From: Apteryx mantelli
Taxonomy: Eukaryota; Chordata; Aves; Apterygiformes; Apterygidae
DNA length: 64,000 bases
NCBI RefSeq assembly: GCF_036417845.1
Contig: NC_089978.1
Location: 126,200,183-126,264,182, forward strand
Direction of reading: 5' to 3'
The notes under the pieces were generated by a model, which was given only the letters and a program-made list of their open reading frames with translations, ran no database searches and had not been told where the DNA came from. A program made the translations under genes and the position numbers. Below are positions 52,201 through 60,600 of this stretch, piece by piece (positions within the stretch are counted from its first letter, which is position 1; every line of letters starts with the position of its first letter).

Positions 52201-53249
52201 TCAACACACTATTTGCTTCTACCACATTCTTTGACTATCTCAGAGAATCACATCCCGCTGCCTGCTTTGCACTTGATACCTTAATTCCTCTAGGTTTTAT
52301 ACTGAAAGGCACAGTGATCAGTTAATTCCTATTCAGTTTCTCTGGCCAGTCATGACTTTGCAGAGCTGTCAAATCCGCTGTCAGTCATCACATTTCCTAG
52401 CTGAAGTCCTAATCTTTCAGCTGCTCCCTGTAGGGAGGCTCTTTCACACCTCCAGGCTTGTTCCAATTCTAAAACACTTTCACACAAGGGGATACAGTAG
52501 CAGTAAGGTGGGGGTGAACAACACATTTATACAGTAGCGTAAAAACATTCGCCCCCTCAGTTCCTTTCCTATGGCTTCTTAGTGATTTGACTGTTGCTGA
52601 GCACTGAGCTAGTAAGACATGCCTGTCATGGCAGACAATCCTTGCTCCTGCAAGTTCATGATCAATTCAGAGCCCATCTTTTTGTGGCATGGGGATAATC
52701 TTTCCCCATATGCACAACTTCATTTATTTATGCAGACTTTCATCTGCGCTAAGTTGACTGCTTGTACCTGAGCTGTAAGAATGGAGGTCAGAAGCAAGGA
52801 AGTCATGGGGAAAGTAGGTCGTCAAAAGCACTACCATTTTTCTAAGCATACAGTGAAAACAGTCCAGAATAAAAAGAGAGGATCTGCTGTGAGAGAAACT
52901 AATTGTTCATGTGAGAACCAGCAATTTGGACAAATAAATGGATAACTCTTCCCCTTTAGGGCACAGCTATCCAATACATAGGCAAACCAACTGCAAAGTG
53001 CACGGCCCAGAAGACCCAAGCACCAGCTACAAAAAAAGGAGGCATCAGACAGGAATAAGCACCAACACTGGGAAGGAAAGATCACCTCATTTCATCCTTC
53101 GCAAATGAACCTTCAGCCTCAAAACAACTGCTTTCCACACAATTCTTCAGTGCTGGTAGTAACTGGTTGTTATAGGACAAAGCAACAGGCTAAAGCAGTT
53201 TATTTCAAACCTGATTTCATCAATATTTATAACACAGACAGTAACCACA
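46251..53249. other. Gene desert, last part up to the NFKBIZ 3' end: no gene seen
   Basis: AT-rich with few open frames over 90 codons. Apart from a possible MIR near 47.9 kb, nothing is recognised. Confidence 0.7.
47830..47975 (+). mobile_element. Possible MIR SINE relic
   Basis: GGCAAGTCATTTGTGTCC near 47839 and CAATAAATGTTC near 47960-47971 sit at about the right spacing for the core and 3' end of a MIR. The middle is not convincing. Confidence 0.3.
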
Positions 53250-53268
53250 AAAAATTTTAATTAACATG

Positions 53269-53274
53269 TTTATT
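53269..53274 (-). terminator. NFKBIZ: NFKBIZ poly(A) signal AATAAA
   Basis: The minus strand reads AATAAA here. About 20 bases further on, the sense strand becomes TTTTTTGTGGTTACTGTCTG, a classic U/GU-rich downstream element. Cleavage is therefore expected near 53250-53256. Confidence 0.85.
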
Positions 53275-53680
53275 CAAACAAGTTACATGAGACCTTCCAA
53301 GAAATACATCATAACTAGGCCTTGGCATATCAAATTTTTCCACTTAGCTTGTCTACAAGACATACTTCTTCAAAACAGCACAGACTAATTAAATGGTTAC
53401 AGAAGAAAACTGCATGGGATGCACAAATAGTTTAAGAGCAAAGATACCATACCGAGAACATCACTGGATTACAGCTCACCATGGAAGTCTTCCTGACAGA
53501 ACAGAACACAACTGTACAGCATCACTAGTAAACATCTTGCATTAACAGCCATAGTTAATAAAAAATAGAAAAAAGTTAACTTCAAATATTACTTGGCTAT
53601 CCACTATACCTATAAGGTAAAACCATAAATGGACTAACTGCTTAGGAGGTGAAGAAACACTAAGCCTCTAGAATTAACTA

Positions 53681-53826
53681 GAGCCCAATTCAGCAAATTA
53701 CTTATGCATGTGCTGAAGTCCTACTGACACTAGTGGGCTTACACATTTAAGTATTATAATGAACAAGAGATTTCAGCATGCATCTAAAGTTAAGTACATG
53801 CTAAATACTTTCACTGAATCAGGACC
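53681..53826. mobile_element. Relic of a palindromic non-autonomous DNA transposon in the 3' UTR
   Basis: The left arm (53681-53715) has CAATTCAGCAAATTACTTA and GCATGTGCT. The right arm (53786-53826), read in reverse complement, has TGATTCAGTGAAAGTATTTA and GCATGTACT. The arms pair imperfectly over about 33 bases around a 70-base centre. From memory this resembles an ancient palindromic MITE family with ATTCAGCAAAG-type ends scattered in sauropsid genomes. I cannot name it with certainty. Confidence 0.55.
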
Positions 53827-54214
53827 ATACTCTTCAAAGCATGACAGTTTACACTATTTAAGTCATATTTCTCCCTCAATCTATTGCCCTGTCAACAGAA
53901 AAACCCTGTACTGCATACAATAAAAACTGATATTGTCCCCTGAAGAAACAAGGCTTTGTTATATTAACTCCAAAAGCAGATGCAAATCACCGCCAGGGAA
54001 AAATTGACCTTGACTGTATTTTTGGTCTTCAGTCTTTCAAAATCAAAATTCACACGATTTGCACCAGTATAAAGTTCCATACACAACAAGTTCAAGATCA
54101 ACACTTGTTTTTTTCAGTTCATTCTCCAAGCTCTCAGTAAATTCTATACAGCTGTACAATAATGCCAATGACTATAATCCTGCACAAGATATTGGAAGAA
54201 AGCTACAAAGTATA

Positions 54215-54223
54215 TAAATAAAT
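54215..54223 (-). promoter_or_regulatory. AU-rich element AUUUAUUUA (distal)
   Basis: A second sense-strand ATTTATTTA nonamer, set in AAAATTTATTTATAT. Single AUUUA pentamers also occur at 54138-54142, 53802-53806, 53626-53630 and 53390-53394, which makes eight pentamers in the 3' UTR. Confidence 0.55.
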
Positions 54224-54371
54224 TTTCAGCTTCAAAAATATTTGATTTCTCCTACACTTACTATTTAAGTGTGATTAAAAACAAAAAGCTACACAATGTT
54301 GTCATCTAATAGCTCTCCAAAAAGGTTTCCTGTAGCATTGTCTTTGTCCAGAAGTCATTCATCTTGCTGTT

Positions 54372-54380
54372 TAAATAAAT
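54372..54380 (-). promoter_or_regulatory. AU-rich element AUUUAUUUA (proximal)
   Basis: The sense strand reads ATTTATTTA, two overlapping AUUUA pentamers, about 265 nt after the stop and some 55 nt past the hairpin. Such nonamers recruit destabilising proteins such as tristetraprolin in cytokine-type mRNAs. Confidence 0.6.
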
Positions 54381-54434
54381 CAGTCCTGCCGTAGCTACGA
54401 AATCCAGGTATCCAGGCAAAGGTTCCACATACTT

Positions 54435-54451
54435 GGGAATGAAACATTCCC
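54435..54451 (-). promoter_or_regulatory. Perfect 3' UTR stem-loop (candidate Regnase-1/Roquin element)
   Basis: The sense strand reads GGGAATG-TTT-CATTCCC: a 7-bp perfect stem with a 3-nt all-pyrimidine loop, about 190-205 nt after the stop codon. Mammalian NFKBIZ is known to carry a cluster of 3' UTR stem-loops near the stop codon that mediate translational silencing and decay by Regnase-1 and Roquin. Position and shape fit that class; identity to a specific mammalian stem-loop is inferred. Confidence 0.6.
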
Positions 54452-54639
54452 ATTTGCTCGGAGGAATTAGGGTTTTTTTTTTCTTATATAACCCACTATA
54501 TGATAGTGAACAAAATACTTTTGTTTCACAGAAACAACTAACATTTGCCCACACCAGGCAAATGGTCTATTTACAGATATATTAGGACTGCCTAACTGAC
54601 AGTGAGTGTAAGTTAGCTGAACTCCAAGAAACACGGAGT

Positions 54640-54693
54640 TTAAAACGGCGACACTCTCTGCTGAATCGCCTTCCCTTTTAGGATACGTCTTAT
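54640..54693 (-). CDS. NFKBIZ: NFKBIZ coding exon 12, terminal
   Basis: Encodes IRRILKGKAIQQRVSPF and then TAA at 54640-54642. It matches human IRRILKGKSIQQRAPPY in length and spacing, which confirms the true C terminus. The acceptor is TTCTCTAG|ATAAGA. The exon is too short to show up as an open reading frame by itself. Confidence 0.95.
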   Translation of the reverse strand: MRRILKGKAIQQRVSPF

Positions 54694-57600
54694 CTAGAGA
54701 AGAGAAAGAGACAAAAGATTAATTATTCATCACCCTAAAGTGTGTCATATCTGAAAAGACATGAAATACCTAGAGGCCCAATTCTGCATTCCTCATTTAT
54801 CTAAGGCCAGATTCTGAGTTCAGCTGCACCAGAATTGATCTAATTTTTCATGATTAGAATCAATTAAAGGAATCAGAATTACTCAGTTACTTAGCTTATT
54901 AGCTTCTTCGGTCAAGAGCCATCTTTGTTATATATTTATATAGCTTCTAGGAAACAGGGATTTTAGGCTGTGATTCAGGCCTAAGAACTGCTGTTAATTA
55001 TCACAAAAACAGCAAGAACATGATCATAGGCCGTACTGAGACAAACTAGAGAAGGTCGGTCAGCTCCTACATGCTGCAAGGTTACATACTAGTTTGACAT
55101 TAAAAAGCTTCCGGGATTGAAAAAATAAGAGCTGTAAATGAATTCTGTAATTTCAGGTCTTTATTTTTAATGCCAAGATCAGATCAGACAAGATGCAAAA
55201 AATCCTGAAGAAAATAGCATTTTCCAAATCTTCTCTCTAAAAGCTATGACTCAAAACCTAGAAGAACTCTGAGGGCAGTAAGACTTGTTTATTATTTGGA
55301 GGATAGAAGTGGAGGATTTGTTTTGCTGCTTTGGGGTTTGGGGTTTTTTTTGGGGGGGGGGGGGGAGAGAAGGGGGGTTGCTTTTGGTTTTTACCTGTTC
55401 TCCCACAGGGCCATCAGGAACCAGATGAACTGGCTGCTCATTCTCCAAGTTTCTGGCACTCGGATCAGCTCCCTTTCGCATTAGCAGGCGAACAGCATCC
55501 AACTGACTCATCCGATATTGCAGGCTGGCAGCCACATGTAGTGCTGTGTTGCCATTGTAAGCCTAGAGAAGACAAATACCATGAAGGAGAGGTAGAGGCA
55601 TGAGTCTCAGGACACTTGCAGTGCCATACATATACACATCCTGGATTATTTCTGCAGCCCAGAGAATCACCATACCTTTGCATTAACAAAGGAGAGACAG
55701 TTGGGCAGCTCCACAAAGAGACGAATGAGCTCCAGGTTCGCTTCTTCTGCTGCCAGATGTAAAGCTGTACGACCACTTTTACGATCCTATCAAAAAAGAA
55801 ATTTGGTGTTTTCTGCAGGTGCTTCACCTACCCAGGGTGAACATGCAGACAAATAAAACAGAAGGCAAAGTAACCATAAAGAGCTCTTGTGTGTAATACA
55901 TCTATTGAACACATCTGCACTGTAGTTCACTGAAAGTCAATCTGACTATATATTTTAATACTCAGAGCTAATGAACAATGGACATGAATAATTAAGCTAT
56001 AAGGCACTTAGAAAGCTTTCAAATCAGTCCGTTTCCTTCGTAATAAATAGGTTGAGACATGGGGCAGGAGAAAGGGACACGGTCAGCTTCCATATTCTCT
56101 CAGGAGCTGGCTCTTTACACAAAGCTGTGTTCTTACTTACTTTTGCTTCAACAGAGGCTCCCATTTGTATTAGAGTCTTGATGGTTTCTACCAGGCTTTT
56201 GTTTCTCAGCAGAAGATCCTGAACCTCTGGAGAGTGAGGTGGTTGACTGTTTTGCAGTTCATGAAGCACAGCATTATGTGCCAGAACAGCACAATGTAAT
56301 GCTGTCAAACCTAAACATTAAAAGCAATCATTAATGAACAGTGCAGAACTAATTGACTGGCTGCTTGTTTTAAAAGGACTGTTAAAGGAGCTTCTCCCAC
56401 TGCCAAGACCAGAGATGGTTCCACATTTCTAAGTGATAGTGACTGCTCCTGAATGCCTCAGTATTTGGGTTGTCAGTCACTGGAGAAGTTTAGTAAAGTA
56501 CCATGAGATCTCAGCCAGCAGATAATGAAATAACAAAGTTTGATTCTAAGATGTACTTTAGAAAGAGCCATTACATGGAAAAGAGGTTCAATTCAAACAG
56601 CTCTGTTGCCAGAGATTCTGTATCCACTGATATCTCTTTGGTACTCAGACTTTTTAAACAGGGGCCCATTATGACCTATACTCCCCATTACAAACATGAC
56701 AATTACTCTCTAACAGAAGCAGGGAGGAGGAAAAAGGCCCTGACAGGCAGAGACTACCTTTTTTTTTTTTTAATCTGATATGCCATTTGTAATGTAATTT
56801 CAATTGTAACTGCAAATTGCAACTTGGCAAAGATATATTCCATTTTATTGCTTCTCACCAAGGATAACATTCATGAGCAGCTATAAAATATTATAACATC
56901 CAGTAATTCTGTAAGTTATAAACTCATAGCTACTCACCATCATAGTTTGTTGCCTCAAGGTCCACATACTGATTGCTTCCCACAGCTCCCTTTTGGATTG
57001 CCTGCAAAAGTGGAAACAGATATGCATTTAGATCTATGCAAAACACATTTCCTCAAGCCTGTATAGAGTCTTGCTGCAATGAAGTTGCAATAGGTAATAG
57101 CATTAAGAGACTTATTGTTTTAGTATACTGCAGGATTCCACCAAATTAATCCAAAATGTTAGCAAGAATCTTCAGAAATTCAGCATCACTTTAAGCCGTT
57201 ACTGTGGAGCCCTGGAACATATTTACAAGGCCACACAGAGTGAGAGATAGGGGGAGGTGTTGCATTTTCAGAATTTTCCAAGACAACTAATATAAGTTTA
57301 AGCATCACGGGTAGGGAACAGCTACATCATCCGTCTGATCCTTACCTGAAGGACCTGGGCATGCCCCTTCTCAGCACAAACATGCAATGGTGTTCTACCC
57401 CAGCAGTCTGTGGTGTTGACTTGAGCCCCCAAGCTAACCAAGTCCTGCACAATGAGATGCTGATTAGCAGCCACAGCCACCTGGAAGGCACTCTGCAAAC
57501 ATTGAGAAGAAAACAAGCTATTAGTCATCTGATCTCTAACAGGAAACAGCAACTAAAACAAAAATCCTAGCCGCCTGGTCTTATTTAAGCAGTGATTACA

Positions 57601-60600
57601 AATACCAGGAAGCCAGGACAAATAAAAGTCGAGCATATAGTTTTACCAGCTTAAAGTGATTTCAAAAAAGTATTAATAGCTCAAGGATAATACTAGTATG
57701 TAGGCTAAATCTCAGGGTTGACATTAAATAATCATTTGGCCACACCTTCCTCAAAGTCCAGACATGCAGAACTCGGGTGCACAAAGCAGGTGCAAAAAAC
57801 TTTGAGAACCTCACCTGGCCATTGTGCTCTTTAATATCCAGCATGTGCAGGGCAGCCATCTTCCTTGCAAGAACATAGGAGAGAGCTCGTCGGCCCTGGG
57901 CAACAGCAATGTGAAGGAAGCTGCAGGGAAAAAGGGAAGCAGTTACACATCCATATAAGCAGGGGCTCAAGTCAGTAGAGATCCAAGTGTGCATTATGCA
58001 AGGGGTGTTATACTGCCAGCTTCAGATACCTCATTTAGGTGACTAAGATGGGAAAACAGGCAAATTCTTCCCAGGGCAATTCAAAGCATCTAAATTAGAA
58101 TCTTTTTCTCTCCTTTCACTAGATAAAAATCTAACAGTAAGCGCCTGAAATTAAATGGTACAAATACCTTACCTAAGTGTGCTGCAACTCTATGCTTCGC
58201 AGCTTGTCAGCAGCGCTGTGCGTTTCATTTGATTACAGAAACTATTGCACTCAAGACAAGTAATGTTAATGAACAGCTTCCAGTACAACCCAATGGTCCA
58301 CCAAAAGCTGTACAGAAATACTCCGACCTTCTACTTCAGAAACACTGAGATAAACAGTACTCACGTGTCTCCATCCGCATCTTTTGTGAGGAACTGATCT
58401 TGAGAGATATTAGCCAGTTTGTTTTCCTCCTGCTCCACTTGCCATTGAAAAAATGACTTGCCCAGCTGTGCTGTGCTTCTGGCAGTGTTTTGGTGTGATA
58501 AAGAGACATTCAAAGTAGCCAAAGAGACACTGCGTTCAAGGCTACCACAGATGTTATTGGGAATCAAGCTGAAGTTCACAGTATGGGTGCTGGCATCAGC
58601 CTGCAGGTGAGCACTGGTCAGGGGCTGCAAGGGAGTGGATATATTCTCTGAGCCTTCAGAATCATTCAAGAGAGAGGAGAAACTTTGTGATGGACAATAT
58701 TGCAGTTCATGGCTCTCAAAGGTATTCTGCTGGTAGCTGGGAGACTGGTCATTGGCAGAAAAGGGCCTGCACTCCAGGGATGGATCCAAAGTGTAATTCT
58801 GTGATAAATCCTGGTTCTGCGATGCAGGAAACTGGTAATGCTGAGGAGGATCAAGCATATGCTGGGAGGTGTGTTCTTGGAATGCTTGGTACTTCTGGGA
58901 TGGGGAGAAAGCCTGCGTTCCCGGGCTGTCTTGGTATTGCTCCCTGGGTGAGTTATGGTTAGAGACAGGGTGCAACCAGCTAACCTGCACTGTATTCAGA
59001 GAGACAGGGCTTGACTCGTTCTTAATGTTTATGATGTTCTGAAGCAGATCAGAACTGCTATCGTGCTTTGGTTCATTTTTATGAGTCTCCTCCATGTTGT
59101 CCATAGAAGTTGGTGTCTGGGGTGGTGTCTGCCAGAAAAAAAAAAAAACAAAATTTAGGTATTATTTAGTTGGCAATTTCTGGTTATACAAAGCCAACAA
59201 AAATAAAGCACAGTAAAATTAGTAAGTTTACCAGGAGGTGTGGGTGAACAGTAGCTTGGCGTTTGTAAGAAGGTCCATCAGAAAGGTGCTCAGGAGCCTT
59301 TCTTTTGCCACTGTGGCCGAGTATGCTCTTGAGCTCTGCTGAAAAGAAAATGAATTTAGTATCCATTTTGAGGTTACTCTTACAATCTACTTTTAAAATA
59401 TTATTGTGGGGTGTTTAAAAAAGGTTTTATACCTGTGTACTGTTCGTAGTTCACCAGTCCTCCTTGTGTCTATTGAAAAAAATAGAAATTATTCCATTAT
59501 TATAATGTTACTTCAGGGATAAGAAAACAAAAGCAGAGCTTTACTTCTATAAACATAGCATATACCTTAGAATAATTCTAATACATGATTTTTTTAGCCT
59601 TAATTAAAAGCAATTACATTAAAGTTGGAAAAGAGGAAGTTTTATGAAACTTGAATGAAAACCAGCCTTTTTCTTAAGGCTTTGAGCTATTTCTTACAAC
59701 ACCACAGAACTAAAAATCTAGAGAAAAGACACTGCTCCTTAGTAAGGTCTAAGGATTTGATGTAAATAAGCCTGCAAATTTTTTCCTGCTTCAGTACCAT
59801 GAACTTTTCTGTATGGAAAATCCCCCCCCCCCCCAACAACACATGTCTAGGAAATCCAAACTCACTCAAAACAACTACTCTAAAGAATCTCCCTCCTGGA
59901 TCTTCCCAGCTTTTCCTCATATCTTCTGCTTTTATCTTTCCAAACTAGGCTCTGCCATCACACTACATGCCCTGTACAGCATGGAAGAGTGCAATAGCAT
60001 GACAAGCTAGTAAGTGGTTCTCTTCTGAGAAAGTTCCCTACTCTTGTAATGAATGACCTCACAGGAGTTAACAGGGAGTTTTCATTGTTTCACAATACCA
60101 ACACATCTATCTGAACTCCCTTTGGAAAATAAAGCTTAGCAAGTGCATTGCTAAGTATCTCCTTCTCCCATAGCAAACCCTCTTACTAATTTCTTCCTGG
60201 CTCTTTTTCCATTATGCATTGGAAAGGAAAAATACTGACTCCATCCACATCAGATAAAGCCAGTAAACTTGTTTTTAGTCTTATCACATGCCTTTTTTGC
60301 CAACTTCAGGAACCATTAAACCCAATTATGTCAGTGCTGAAAAATGTTCATTACCTTGCATTCATCAGTAGCAGAGCCTGAGGACATCTGTTTGCTGCTT
60401 CTGAAGTGCAACAGCAGTTCTTTCACCGAGTTCTTCACACGGACCCCCTGGAAAGGTCCTCTGTGTTGCTTTCCTCCCCCCATGTGTTGATCAACTGCTG
60501 AAACATGAAACAAAACCAACACTTAAGCCATCAACTCAATTTTCATTAGAAGAAAAAAACACGCTTACAAAAAATAACCTAGAACTTTGCTTTCAAATGA

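Larger units (their letters stand above)
53250..54639 (-). other. NFKBIZ: NFKBIZ 3' untranslated region
   Basis: About 1.39 kb from the TAA to the inferred cleavage site. It is AT-rich with no coding signal. It contains eight AUUUA pentamers in the sense strand, a perfect short hairpin near 54.44 kb and an old inverted-repeat element near 53.75 kb. No earlier AATAAA was seen, so a single long 3' UTR is likely. The 3' end is inferred from the poly(A) signal and a GU-rich downstream element. Confidence 0.85.
54694..55394 (-). other. NFKBIZ intron 11
   Basis: A 701-bp GT/AG intron before the terminal exon. It has a strong G-run cluster on the plus strand at 55333-55377 and a possible DNA-transposon relic at about 54803-54840. 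Confidence 0.85.

Noticed and set aside
52100..52320. Possible old CR1/L3 LINE fragment
   Set aside because: A few words (TTCTACCACATTCTTTG, TTAATTCCTC) are reminiscent, but no ordered match could be followed.
54306..54554. 82-codon minus-strand open frame just after the NFKBIZ stop codon
   Set aside because: It lies in the 3' UTR and contains the hairpin and AU-rich element; it shows no similarity to NFKBIZ or another protein.
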